Of a stretch of DNA of 64,000 nucleotides, positions 36,005-47,215 are shown piece by piece; position 1 is the stretch's first letter, and every line of letters starts with the position of its first letter. The position numbers were made by a program, and so were the translations under genes. Below the pieces are notes generated by a model. That model was not told the origin of the DNA and searched no databases. It was given only the letters and a program-made list of their open reading frames with translations. The stretch comes from Phascolarctos cinereus (lineage: Eukaryota > Chordata > Mammalia > Diprotodontia > Phascolarctidae): positions 3,808,501-3,872,500 of the forward strand of contig NW_018344126.1 of assembly GCF_002099425.1 (NCBI RefSeq), written 5' to 3'.

Positions 36005-37260
36005 TCTGTTTATACCTTTCTATTTCAAGTGTCTTTCTTGTAAACAACATGTTGGATTTGGCTTTCTAAGCCAATTTACTGTCCTCTTCCATTTTATGAC
36101 TGAATTCATCCCATTCACATTCACAGTTATGATAGTTAATTGTGTATTTCCTTCCATCCCATTTTCTTATACTTTTCCTTTTCTTTGTTTCCTGGCTCCT
36201 CTTTGGAAAGAAGAAGAAGGTAAGGTGGTAAGAGAGGAAGGAGTGTGCTTAGCTAGTTGTGGTTCAGTCTGCTTCTGCTTTCCTGCCCTTCTCTTTTCCC
36301 TCACTTATAGCCCAATCACAAATTCTTATCCTTTTTTAAAAATCTACCCTCTGTAGTTACTTTGTTTTGCTTAGAACTAATTTCCCCCTTTCTCAACTCA
36401 ACTCTTATTTCTCCCTCTCCCTTCTCTGCTTTATCTTTTCTTTCTCTGTTGAGTGGAATGTATACGTGTATCCAATGTGTATATATGTATTTTTCCCCCC
36501 TTTGACCAGTCAGAAGAGAATTAAATTCAAGTGATGCCCATTCCCTGACCCTTTCCTCTTTGTATCTTCTTGCATAACCTTGATGATGTGAGATAAGTTC
36601 CCCTGTCTTTCTTCTCCCTTTTCCCTTCCTAATGTATTTCCCCCCTTTCTATATTTTCTTTAGGATCACCAAAATATAATGAAATCATTCCCAGGCCCTC
36701 TGTCTTATTAGACTCTCTTTATGATTCCTGATTAGGAAAGAGATCTGAGGGACAAATGCATCATCTCTCCATATTAGAATATAAACAATTTATCATTATT
36801 TAGTTCTTTATGATTACTTGTTCATAGTTTATCTTTTTATGTTTCTCTTGGCTCCTGGGTATATATTTCAGTTTCTCAACATCATTGGTCTTTTTTTTTT
36901 TTAAATCAGGAATGCTTAGAAGTCCTTTATTTCATTAAAGATCCATTTTCCCCCTGTATGATTTTATCCAATTTTGCTGAGTAAGTTAGTCTTGATTATA
37001 ATCCTTTTGTAATATTGTATTTCAACCTATCCATTCCTTCATAGTGAAGGCTTGCTAAATTGTGTAACTCTTTGGTACTTTAATTCTTTCTTTCTTGGCT
37101 GCTTACAGTGTTTTTATTTTGAACTGGTTACTGGACTTTGGCCATAATTTTCATCTTAGTGTTTCCTTCAGGAGGGGATCAGAAGGTTCTTTCTATTTTT
37201 ATTCTGTTTTTTGGTTCTGGAAGTTCTGGGAAGTTTTTTAAATGTCTGCAAGCAAAGCCT
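36005..37260 (-). mobile_element. L1-type LINE, ORF1 3' part and downstream sequence, antisense
   Basis: TTTCTTGTAAACAACATGTT, TTCATCCCATTCACATTCAC, TGTGAGATAAGTTCCCCTG, AATGCTTAGAAGTCCTTTAT and TTTCAGGAGGGGATCAGAAG-like text near 37165 follow a marsupial L1 in reverse. On the minus strand about 37190-37060 corresponds to the C-terminal domain of ORF1p. Frames are broken. Confidence 0.72.
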
Positions 37261-37379
37261 CAAAAACCAAATCAAAACAAAAAAACAAACCACAGCTTGA
37301 GGACAAGTTCAATTAAAATTCCTGGATGATATAATATAAAAGGGTTTTTTTTCCTGAGTTTAAAATAATTTTATAATGG

Positions 37380-37730
37380 AAGAGTGCTAGAGGAAAAATT
37401 TGGAAGATAAATGAGTTATGGAAGAAAGAATTGGAAGGAGGATTAATAGCTTGATACAAGAGTTATAAAACCTTACTCAGGCAACAAACTCCCTAAAAAA
37501 CTAGAAGTTGCAAAATGGAAGTTAGTAACTCTGTGAGACAGCAAGAAATATTAAAACAAAGTCTAAAGACTTTGGTCAGATATTTGGCATCTAATAGGAA
37601 AAACAACTTGCCAGGAAAACAGGTCAAGGAGAGATAACTTAAGAATCAGTGGATTACCTGAAAGCCATAACCAAAAAAAGGACACTAAATGTCATATTTC
37701 CAGAAATCAGTGAAATGCTTTTTGAAATAT
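37380..37730 (+). mobile_element. L1 ORF1 piece in opposite orientation to its neighbour
   Basis: Reads RRDNLRISGLPESHNQKKD near 37630-37690, the characteristic RRM segment of L1 ORF1p (family R..NLRI.G.PE). Upstream text GTTAGTAACTCTGTGAGACA and AGGAAAAACAACTTGCCAGG also match ORF1. It lies on the strand opposite to the adjoining L1 at 36005-37260. Confidence 0.75.
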
Positions 37731-40384
37731 ATAGAAGCATATTATCATTGTCATAGAAGTTCCAACTCTTTAGGTCTCGGGGGTATGAGTCTTAGCAGTT
37801 TGGCAATTTCAGGGGGCTTTCAGGTGCCAATTATCATTCAGTAAGAGATGATCTTCTTAGAAGGAGCTACTAAATATCCTTTTATACTGTCTAGAAGCAG
37901 AACTTCCAATTAGCTGATAAGAGGTGTAAATTAAAGCTAAATTATAAAATTAACACCCATTTAAGTGCGCATATTGGTATCCCTTGCCTTGAAGACTGAC
38001 ATGACAGCACAAGATAAAAATAAAACCAGCATATGTTTTTAATTACCTTTTTTCTTGCACTGTAAATTAAATCAGGTTAATTAAAATGCATAATATACAG
38101 TGTCATCTAAAAGAGACAAAAGAAAGCATTTCTTTTTATGAGTCAGTATTTCTGTGGACAAAGGAGAAATCCAAATTTTGGTACCAGATACCAAAAGGCC
38201 CCAAAATTCACACCACTCTGATCAAAGCAATGAACAAATAATATGGTTTTAATTCAGTATTTATATCTCTCCTGGAACCTCAAAGTTTTAAGTGATATAC
38301 AACATAGTTTGAAAAGATGAACAGTATACCTATTTCAAATTCATGATAAAGTTCTTTAGAGAATTTAACTGTACCTAGATAAATACTTAATTTTTAAAAA
38401 TAGGAAGAGGCATAACTTCCAGGAAAAGTTAAAATCATATATGAGACTTATTATAGGACAAAACTCTAGTTCTCAACTAGGCCATTTTAACAAGGATTTT
38501 CACCATTTTTAAAGAATTCCACATAATTGTATTCTAAAACCCTTATCTTGCTGATTACAGTCCAGAACCACGTTTAAGCATTTCTACAGCATGGCTGAAA
38601 ATTATGACGTATTTGTAAATAAGTAATGTGCTGCAGTTAATGAAAGCTAAGAAAGCTTTTCTTCTGGTTAGTTGAGTATCTGTGCTCTTCATGTACAGTA
38701 TAACGTGGTCTTTAGGATAAAGAAAAGAGATGAGAAGATTCCTGCAAAATATGTAACCATGTCTGTACTACCAAAAAACCAATACAAAGCCAACAACAAC
38801 AGAAAAACCCCTAGTATTTTGGTAGGATATAAACTGCTTCAATATAATTAGAAGCTGAAATATCTTCATAGGCAAAACAGACTTCTTCCATTTGTGAAAA
38901 GTGTTTCACCCAGTATTTTATCATTCTAATAATAAAGCTTTCGACCAATGTATTTGTATATTATATAGATAGCTATAACTCTTTTCTACCTAGATAGAGG
39001 AGCATGATAATGATAGGCTTCTGAATCAATATAACTTAAGCTAGAACGGTGGTCTTTTAAGTATGGAGGGCTGAATTCAAACTGGCTAAGTAATCTATAT
39101 ACAAAAGACATGATTTAGCCTACAGTTTTTGCTTATTGGGTAGATAGGTATCATGAGATTTATACACTCACACACACAGACACACACACAGGCATACCCT
39201 TTTTGGGCAAACGTATTTGAAAAATATTGTCCCTGTGTATACACAATCTAATTCATCTTCTGTTCTTTCGAATGTTGCTTCTCCCCCATCCCTTTCCCAG
39301 CCTAGAGAACAGAGAGCTGAAGGGAGTGTGGTAAAATTTAGCAATGTCCTTATCTTAATTTTTCTTTTCTTAATTCAGAAAACACTGAGCACATGCTCCC
39401 TGAGTAGCTAAACATTTTAAATTTGTTTATTTGGCCAAAATTAGGGGAAAATGAAGTATATTTATAATTTCACATAGTTTACCAAAATCATTCACTTCAT
39501 TGCATACAAACTGTAAAATTTCTGTTGCAGTCATGAATTGGCAATAAAATGTCTACTATAGCAAGAAGTACATTTATTTATTGTAGATTTTAAACCTGAT
39601 ATGTTTGTCTGTTGTTATCAGAAAAAGTACAGAGCCATCCCTGTGGGTCTCTAGAGTCCTGTTGTGCTGGACAATGTGTTTTAATGGACAGCCTGTGGAA
39701 TTAGAAGCCTGGTGGGATCTGTAAAAATAGGTTCTGCACTTTTTACTGATTGTTACTCTATCCTATTTTTGCCTCCATCCTTAAGAATAGTTCAATAAAG
39801 TATATTCATGAATTTAATTCCTTTTATATTCTGAATTTATGATTTAATCTTAGGAACAGTCTGTCACTTTTATAAAATCATCTTCTTCATGATATAACAA
39901 CTTTTAATTATTGTAACCAGTGCAAAATTAGTGTCTGAGGTAGTCTTATAAATCTAATAAGTATAATACTAACATTTGGTAAACCATATGAATTGTAATC
40001 TTTACCAGTCCACACAGTTCTCATGTCTGTACTTGTTCAGTGAGGTAGAGAATTGAGGTTATTATTCCAGTTGAAGAAAAAAAGTACATTTGTTTCAGTA
40101 TTTTTATTATTCCTGATAAAATTGTTATTATGGCTTCTTATTGAGATAATAGTTTCAAATTTGAAAGACTTTAGAACTCTGGTCAACAAATGACCAACCG
40201 TGATCATAGAGAACTCGTGATGAACCATACTCCCACCTCCTGATAGATGATGAACTCAGCACAGAATGAGACATGCTTTACTTGGGCATGGACAATGGGG
40301 GGATTTGTTTTGCTTTGCTATATATGTTTGTAACAGGGGAAAAGGTCATCTAAAATACTGGCCTCTTAGCACTAATCTAAGCAG
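37731..40384. other. Unassigned AT-rich DNA
   Basis: 2.65 kb, the longest stretch in the window without a recognisable repeat except a short CA-rich run at 39164-39193. No coding segment recognised. Confidence 0.5.
39164..39193. repeat. Interrupted (CA)n
   Basis: ACTCACACACACAGACACAC followed by ACACAGG. Confidence 0.85.
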
Positions 40385-40660
40385 CTAAGCTGGCCTACTT
40401 GTTTTCCTTTGATGACATTCTCTCCCCTGCATCCATGACTGTGAACAGGGCAGTCTGCCATATCTAGAAAGCTCCCTTTCCTCATTGCTGCTTCTTACAT
40501 TACCTGGCACCTAGTAGGAACGCTTATTAATTGATTGGAATCCACAGGACTCTTCAGGGAACTCAGCTCAAGTGCCACGCAAAGCCAAGAGGCTATTCCT
40601 GACTCTGCTAGTTGTTAGTATTCCTTACTCCTCTATTTGGGTGTTTTGCTAGGGAGGGTT
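40385..40660 (+). mobile_element. L2 3' region fragments
   Basis: Pieces such as AACTCAGCTCAAGTGCCACG and GGCTATTCCTGACTCTGC match the end of L2 ORF2. A 3'-end-like piece (ACCTGGCACCTAGTAGGAAC, ATTAATTGATTGG) lies at about 40502-40542, out of order, suggesting a rearranged or composite copy. Confidence 0.6.
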
Positions 40661-40848
40661 GTCATCTCCATGTATATAGAGGACTAGAGACCCATGGACG
40701 ATGTGGTAAGAGAGTGCTTTAATGCTATGGAAGACTAGGTATAATCAGTATGTGCCAAAGGGGGCACTTGGATACAACTCTACCAGTATCCTATATGTCT
40801 CAATACAACCTGTATTAATCTCCTATATGTCTCCATGATCATTTCCTT
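40661..40848. other. Unassigned
   Basis: No gene or named repeat recognised. Confidence 0.45.
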
Positions 40849-40863
40849 AAGAATCTCTCTGGG

Positions 40864-41152
40864 GAAAGAACTGATGAAGTCTAAATGCAAATTGAAGCAT
40901 ACTTTTTAAAAACTTTCTTTTTCTTGTTTGGTTTTTTTTTTTGGGGGGTCTGTGTTTTCTTTCACAACACGATTATATGGAAATGTTTTGCCTGACTGCA
41001 CATGTATTACCTATATCACATTGCTTGCCTTCCCATTGAGAAGGGAGGGGAGAGAAAGAGAAAATTTGGAACTTAAATTAAAAAAAAGAAAAGGATGTTA
41101 AAAAAATTATTTTTACATGTAGCTGAATAAAAATAAAATATTTGGGGAAAAA
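40864..41152 (+). mobile_element. L1 3' end (5'-truncated insertion) with perfect target duplication
   Basis: GAAAGAACTGATGAAGTCTA, TGTGTTTTCTTTCACAACAC, GCCTGACTGCACATGTATTA, GCTTGCCTTCCCATTGAGAA and TTTTTACATGTAGCTGAATA match the 3' UTR of marsupial L1, ending in an A-rich tail. A perfect 15-bp direct repeat AAGAATCTCTCTGGG flanks it (40849-40863 and 41153-41167). Confidence 0.9.
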
Positions 41153-41167
41153 AAGAATCTCTCTGGG

Positions 41168-41635
41168 TTCAAAAGACAGTCTACAATGTGATCAGATTTC
41201 TCCAAAATGTATAAAATTTTCTCTCTACTTGTCCCCCACTCCAGTCCAGACTTGGAGAAAATCTCTCCTCCTTTAGCTTATATTCCCCTCTCTCAATCCC
41301 AAACAGTGTACTTAACAGGCTTGGACAGTAATCATAGTTAAGGGCCTTATGCTTTAATAGTCACTTCAAAATAGCATAGGCAGGAACACACTGAAAAGGA
41401 ACAAGATTTCCAATTTCAGGATGTAGTGGCTGCAGCAAATGGAATTGAATCTCTTCACCCCCAAGTCCTCCCTACCCATCAGAGGGAATGGGAGATAAAA
41501 AGATTAGGTAGAGGGAGAGCAGGGCTCTTCCTGTGCAGCAGTCTAGGGGAGAAAATAAATAAAAGGGGCTATAGCCTGCAGGGATCCTTATATACTGTTC
41601 GTAGTCCCCATTTCTAGTTGAGCTTGACCCCACCA
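41168..41635. other. Unassigned intronic DNA
   Basis: No gene or named repeat recognised. Confidence 0.45.
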
Positions 41636-41737
41636 CTTTGGGCAACTCTCAAAGACTATAAGGTGCAGAGAGGGTGCTGAATTGCATTGTAGAGGGTGTT
41701 TCCTAACCAGAGTCCCATTACCAATGAAACTACAATG
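41636..41737 (+). mobile_element. MON1-like SINE, 3' part
   Basis: CAAAGACTATAAGGTGCAGA, GAGGGTGCTGAATTGCATTG and ACCAATGAAACTACA. Confidence 0.75.
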
Positions 41738-41754
41738 AAATGCTTATTAGTCTG

Positions 41755-41897
41755 TATAGATTTTTAAATTTTATTTATCTGTATACATAGTAGTTTCCTT
41801 CTGGAGGGCAGAAACTGTTTCATTTTGATTTGCTTTCCTCTGCACCTAGCATAGTGCCTGCACATAGTAGGTGCTTAATAAATGTTTGTTGAATAGA
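41755..41897 (+). mobile_element. L2 3' end
   Basis: GGAGGGCAGAAACTGTTTCA, TGCACCTAGCATAGTGCCTG and CATAGTAGGTGCTTAATAAA, ending TTGTTGAATAG. Confidence 0.85.
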
Positions 41898-43170
41898 ATT
41901 GAAAGGGCGCATCAGAGATCGTGTGCAGCTTCCTATAGCGGGACATAAGTAAATTATATTACATAAATTATCTTTGCAATGACTGAAGCTAGTACATATA
42001 AAGGAATATTGTGGTTCATTCCATCTGTAAGAGGCAGGGTTGGTGGGGGAATGGAGAGGAGAGGAATGGGAGGAGGGTGTTGCTTACTTAATGTTTTTAA
42101 CAATAACTAATCGTGAAGATACTGAAATGTATCTGGGTATTAATTTAGTAAATGTTGTCTAATAATTGTGCTAAAACCAATTTAGCGGAGCCTTAAATGA
42201 CACTTAGGACTTTTCTTCCCTTCACTGTATGTGCACTTGCAAAGGAATGGGCAAAACCGGGATTTTTTATTTTTTTGAAGAGGAAGAAACAACTTTGTTT
42301 TCAAATGCAAGGGTTAGGCTGTGCAAACCATCTCAAACTGGGCAAGGCAGAAAAAGAACATATTCTTTTTTTGGAAAGCAAAATCTTCATGTCTACTATG
42401 TAAAAAAATCCTCTGCTTCCTAAAGTAATATTATTACAAACTCTGAAATCTAGACAAAATTAAAAAATCAAGTTAAAAACATAAATCTGTGGCTTCTCTA
42501 TCTCCACTCTGTACTCCAACATCCCCATATACATTTGTCTGGATGATTGCTGTGAAGTTAGTGCTTTTCTGTTCCGAAAAGTGTAAGTAGAGTTGCTAAT
42601 ACTAATGGGAAAAGAAGGTAGTTAAAATTTTAGCTTGCAGAAAATCAGACCTCTTACCTCCATTGGAATTTTCCAAAAGGTAGCATGCAGCACTTTCTGG
42701 ATGGTCTTTGGGCATGTTTACAGACTAACCATAAAAGTAAATAAATAAAGGAGGAAATAACCCATTTTTCATCTCATGAGCAGTGAGTAGAATATTAATC
42801 TTTGGATTTTCATTTTATAATGGTTTCAGACTAGGTACTGAAAAAGTCTGAGTTTGGTATTAATGCATGAGAGCAGCTTAGTCAATAAAAGAAATGAGTT
42901 TTCTAAGTGGATTCTCGGTTGTAATCGTAGATGTTTAGGGCAGGAGAAATAGAATAAATCTTCCAGTCTGTGTACATTTACTTACTGCCATTAGTGAATT
43001 TAATGGGTTTTACTAGAAAATGGTAGATTGAAGGTAAATTTAGGAACAGCCACCCAGGCTTATTGTCTGTATATTAACTTATTTAATTACTAAGATTAAT
43101 TTAGTATCTTTCCTCTGTGGAACTCAAAATGCTATACAAAGAATTTTCTGTGACTTTAGCAGTCGTTAAT
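41898..43170. other. Unassigned AT-rich intronic DNA
   Basis: No gene or named repeat recognised. Confidence 0.5.
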
Positions 43171-43171
43171 C

Positions 43172-43290
43172 ATTTAGGTAATGTATATTGAGCACCCTAT
43201 ACTCTGTGCTTAAAGGGCCATGCTTACTGTACAAAAGTGTTGCATTAAGGCCCTGCTTTCAAGGGATATAGAGTCTAGTTGGAAAAATGA
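43172..43290 (-). mobile_element. L2 3' end fragment, antisense
   Basis: TGTATATTGAGCACCCTATA and GGCCCTGCTTTCAAGGGATA with TAGAGTCTAGTTGG resemble the reversed L2 terminus. Confidence 0.65.
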
Positions 43291-43443
43291 GGCACATGCA
43301 CCCCAAAACATAATCCACTATTTTGTATTGTCATTCATTTGCCATTGAAATGCCCCTACTCTTCTGGCTGATTGTGGCATAGAGCCACTCTAAGATTCTC
43401 AAATGTTTTACCTACAGAATTCAAGCTCTGGAATATGATAAGA

Positions 43444-43612
43444 TTTTAGAGATATACGGGATTTAGAAATCACTTTAGTCTATCCTCCCTATTTTTTTTC
43501 CCCCTAGAAGTGGAGAACAGGCCCAGAGAGGTAAAAATGACTTTGCTTAGGTCCCACAGGTTGTCAAAACAAAAAAAGACCTAAGACTTAAACCTGGAAC
43601 TTGAAAGAGTTC
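43444..43612 (-). mobile_element. MIR-superfamily SINE (THER-like), antisense
   Basis: ATATACGGGATTTAGAAATC, TGGAGAACAGGCCCAGAGAG and AAGACTTAAACCTGGAAC fit the reversed core; diverged. Confidence 0.6.
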
Positions 43613-43727
43613 ATGTATGATATGTTAGCCAACAGTCGGTCTGTAATATAAAGATCCACCTACCCAGATATAGAATGGCTCACCATCCAAAAGTTGGCCT
43701 CGCCTCCCCTCTCCTCTAACTGAATGT

Positions 43728-43880
43728 TCTACAGATCTCAAACTCAGCATGTCCAAAATTGAACTAGTTATCTTTCCCCTTACACTCATTCCTTTTTTGA
43801 ATTTCCTTATTTCTGTCAGTGATACCACCATCTTTCTGGTCACCAGAGTTCTCAACTTTGGTACTGTGACTTCAGTATCC
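43728..43880 (+). mobile_element. L2 internal fragment
   Basis: AGATCTCAAACTCAGCATGT, CCAAAATTGAACTAGTTATC and TACCACCATCTTTCTGGTCA match L2 ORF2 text (LKLNMSKTELIIF ... TTIL). Confidence 0.8.
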
Positions 43881-44350
43881 TAAGAAGCAGGTGTGAGGCA
43901 ACATCTCTAGTTTGCTTCTGGGATAATATCTGCAGGGGCTGTGCTGGAAGCAAGTCCTGTAGCCTGCAAGGGGTACTGCCATTCCAGGGGTACTTCCATT
44001 CCAGGGTTACTCTTGCACTTACTCATCTACTAGGGGCAGTTGGTCAACAGTTAGTGTTGCTGGTGCTAAGAAAATGAGCCCTTTCTCTATGGTGACAGTG
44101 GTGGCCATGAAGCAGAATTAATGGTCTTGGGGGCATTACTGTTCCAATGCCCTTAGAGTTGTGGTCCTGGGCTATTTCTATCTGGATCTGAAAAGAGGTA
44201 TGGTTAAGGTGGTGATTAAGGTAGTTTGACTTGTCTGGCACTAGCTGCCTTCTGCCTCTCCCTTGGGATATCCTGCTGCTTCAGTTAGGCAGGCTTGCTT
44301 AGTTGGTAGTGCTTTCTCCCCAAAAATTGACTTATTTATTTTGTTTGTAT
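43881..44350. other. Unassigned, slightly GC-richer
   Basis: Contains a short local duplication (CATTCCAGGGGTACTTCCAT / CATTCCAGGGTTACT near 43980-44010). No gene recognised. Confidence 0.45.
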
Positions 44351-44351
44351 A

Positions 44352-44552
44352 AGAAAGGCAGAACAGCGTAGTGGATGTAGAATCAGCTTTGGGGCCAGTC
44401 TTGCCTCTGATACGTTCTATCTGTATCCAGTGGGTGAGTTACTTAACTTCTCGGTGCTTCAGGCAGTCCTTTAAGACTATAAGTTGCCAAGAAGGTGCCA
44501 ACTTGCAGTGATAGGGGAAGTTTTCCTCACCTGGGAATTCTCTATACCAACA
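44352..44552 (+). mobile_element. MON1-like MIR SINE
   Basis: AAGGCAGAACAGCGTAGTGG, TGAGTTACTTAACTTCTCGG, AGACTATAAGTTGCCAAGAA and CTCACCTGGGAATTCTCTAT, then ACCAACAAAATG. Confidence 0.88.
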
Positions 44553-44587
44553 AAATGTGTGTATATTTATATGTGTATATCTTGTCT

Positions 44588-44712
44588 CTGATGGTAGAAT
44601 ATAAGCTCCGTGACGATAGGACCTTTGTCATTTTCGTTTTTATATCTCCAACGACAAGCATGGTGGCTGATACATAGTAGGTGCTTAATAAATGCTTGTT
44701 AACTGGTTGATG
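44588..44712 (+). mobile_element. L2 3' end
   Basis: GAATATAAGCTCCGTGACGA, GATACATAGTAGGTGCTTAA and ATGCTTGTTAACTGGTTGAT. Confidence 0.87.
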
Positions 44713-44949
44713 GCCATCCTGTGAATGGTTGCTTTGGATCACAAGAGGGACTTGGTATGAATGTCTCAGTGCTACTTTGTAGGTGTGGAGGAGAGAAAGG
44801 GAGAAGGATAGTGCAGCAGTGGCATCGTCTTTAGATTAAAAAAAATGCTACTTTTATGTGTGTGTATATGTGTACATTTATATGCAGAATAAAACAACTC
44901 AGCACACTGTACTATGGCTTGGCTTTGGATAAATTACTCTCTTATTACA

Positions 44950-45060
44950 CTCAACAGAGAGTAACCTCCTTGAGGACTGGATCTTTGTTAATTCTGTCCA
45001 AGGCTTAACATGGTGCATTGCAGGTAGCAGATAGTTGTAAAGGTTTGTTGAATGAATCAG
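44950..45060 (+). mobile_element. L2 3' end
   Basis: GAGTAACCTCCTTGAGGACT, GCTTAACATGGTGCATTGC and GGTTTGTTGAATGAATCAG; diverged. Confidence 0.7.
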
Positions 45061-45415
45061 ATGCATCTAAAATACGCTAAATGTTTCTTCAGTCATACCT
45101 GAGAATATTAGTGTCTGTTGATATCAGTGTGCAAAAAGATAAACAAACAAACCTAATAACCTGTGCTCCACATGTTTACTTTGAAATATTTAGTATTACT
45201 TTATCACATGATTGCATCTCTTTGAAAGTTATTATAGAATTTCAACAAGAACTCATAGCTAACTCAATTTCTTCTGAGTTTATATATTTGAAATTGTTTT
45301 CCATTTCATGAAAATTTCTTTATCATCTCATTGCTGGGAGAATGTGTAAACACTGTTGTCATAAACTTCATTTCTAAGCACCAAGGAAGTATCTGTGACA
45401 AAACTTCTTAGAATT
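45061..45415. other. Unassigned intronic DNA
   Basis: No gene or named repeat recognised. Confidence 0.45.
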
Positions 45416-45558
45416 GTGTGGCAGCACAACAAAGATAAGAGTGCCAAGCTTGTAGACCAGAAGAGATGGATTGAAATCCAACCTTTGACCCTTACTAGAT
45501 GTATAATACCTGGCAAGTCGTTTAATATCTGTGTGACTCCGTCAGTTCTCTAAGATTT
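45416..45558 (+). mobile_element. MON1/MIR SINE, diverged
   Basis: TTGTGTGGCAGCACAACAAA, GGATTGAAATCCAACCTTTG, GGCAAGTCGTTTAATATCTG and TTCTCTAAGATTTAT. Confidence 0.68.
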
Positions 45559-45649
45559 ATCTACTTAAGTCAAAGATGGGAAGTTTTCACGTCTGAACAT
45601 CCCTGCTTGACAAAAAGGTCTCTTTTGAGTTTCTGTGTATTTCAGTGAT

Positions 45650-45892
45650 TTTTGTTGTTCCATTTCAGTCATGTCCGATTCTTCATGACCCCATATGGCA
45701 TTTTCTTGGCAAAGATACTGGAATGGTTTGCCATTTCCTTCTTCACACATTTTACAGATGAGGAAACTGAGGCAAACAGTTAAGTGACTTGCCCAGGGTC
45801 ACACAGCTAGTAAGTGTCTGAAGCCAAATTTGAACTCAGGTCTTCCTGAACCCAGGCTTGGCACTGTATCCACTGCACTACCTAGCTGTCTC
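45650..45892 (-). mobile_element. MAR1 SINE, full length, with target duplication
   Basis: TCAGTCATGTCCGATTCTTC, GGTTTGCCATTTCCTTCTTC, GAGGAAACTGAGGCAAACAG, GGGTCACACAGCTAGTAAGT and CACTGCACTACCTAGCTGTC. Flanked by ATTTCAGTGAT (45639-45649) and ATTTCAGCGAT (45893-45903), an 11-bp duplication with one mismatch. Confidence 0.93.
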
Positions 45893-45903
45893 ATTTCAGC
45901 GAT

Positions 45904-46249
45904 ATCATAATGAAAAGATGAAGTTAGATGATCCAGTTTTAAAACATTTTGGGAATAGGGTTGCCAAAGTGAGGATATGTTTTGGAGACTCTCTGGTATA
46001 ATTTTGAGAAGTTGGAATTGGTTTCCTGTTACTCAGTTTAACCTATGCACCAAGTTTTATGATACTGATTCTCTTTCTTCTCAGATTAAAAAATAGGGAT
46101 TATACAACCAATTATTAGTAACAAGGATAAACAACAAAAACTTATTTTAACCATTCATCAAGCCATCAAATTCATTTTGCTAAAAGGTAGCTTGATCAAA
46201 AGATTTGTATTTTACTTTTTTCCTCCCTTGGATAGGAGGACTATTGAGT
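45904..46249. other. Unassigned intronic DNA
   Basis: No gene or named repeat recognised. A short L2-terminus-like piece (TAGCACATACTTAACATATG, TTTGTTGAATG) follows at about 46255-46300. Confidence 0.45.
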
Positions 46250-46365
46250 GGTGAACTTGCGCATAGCACATACTTAACATATGTTTGTTGAATGAAACTG
46301 GACAAAAAGCTAGAATCATGAAGGAGAAGAAATAAAGGGTGTGTGGATAATTCTCAGCCAAATGG

Positions 46366-46532
46366 AATCATTTGCCTCTGAGCCTCAGGTTCCCCATCTG
46401 TAAAATAAGGATCATAATACCTACCTCACAGGGTTATTGTGAGGTTTATGTAAAAGGTTGTATAGAAAATGTTTTGCAAATTTTAAAGCATCATTTACTG
46501 TTATTGCCCTTACTTATCACTACTACTACTGT
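46366..46532 (+). mobile_element. MIR-superfamily SINE (THER1-like), 3' part
   Basis: AGGTTCCCCATCTGTAAAAT, TACCTACCTCACAGGGTTAT and TTTTGCAAATTTTAAAGCAT. Confidence 0.83.
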
Positions 46533-46857
46533 CACGACTCTTCTTCCCCACAAAGCAATGAATCATTTATGGTAGAATTTAAGGCATCAATGATGGAGGA
46601 GTGGGGGAATAAGTATTTTTGTCTTTCTGGTGACCCTAGAATAAAAATAGTTATTTGACTTTCTCTACCTATTTATAATGTCAACTTTGACCACAGTCAT
46701 TCAACCAATCAATAAGCATTTGTTAAATGTCTGCTAAATGCAAGACATTCTTTATATAATAATTCATAAATGATATGTTACAACAAATTCTGTAACTCTC
46801 TTGCTGGGATCCACCCCCTCCCAAAAAAAAGTGTCATGCAGTGTTGGGCGCACAGTA

Positions 46858-47215
46858 GAAGCTAAAAAAATTCTTACAAGAGACTAATTGAAACTTGACA
46901 CCTTTAAGCAAATATTTCAGAAAAAATCCACCGCTTTTCCCTCCCACCCTTTCCTCTTTCCTTAGGTAAGATAAATGAATAGAGAACTGAAAGGAAAGAG
47001 GGAGCCAAAGGAAAAGAGAGCACCAGGAGAAGGGAACACATTTTTGTTTGTGCAGACTTTGAGGTAGATTATAAGCCTGCACTCTAGGGGGATTGAGCAC
47101 CATGGACAAGGACATCAGACCTACACATATCCTCATCTTTCATTAGTCATCCCAAGACTTCTCAGATCAGGATCAGGTCCCAGCCTTTTCCTAAGTTAAG
47201 CCTAAATTTAATTTC
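46858..47215. repeat. Unclassified interspersed repeat, copy A
   Basis: Shares the 18-mer TTAAGCAAATATTTCAGA (46904-46921), the following CCACCGCTTTTCCCTCCCAC-like stretch and AGAGAACTG, and TCTCAGATCAGGAT (47160-47173), in the same order and orientation with the copy at 52285-52690. I cannot name the family. Confidence 0.6.
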
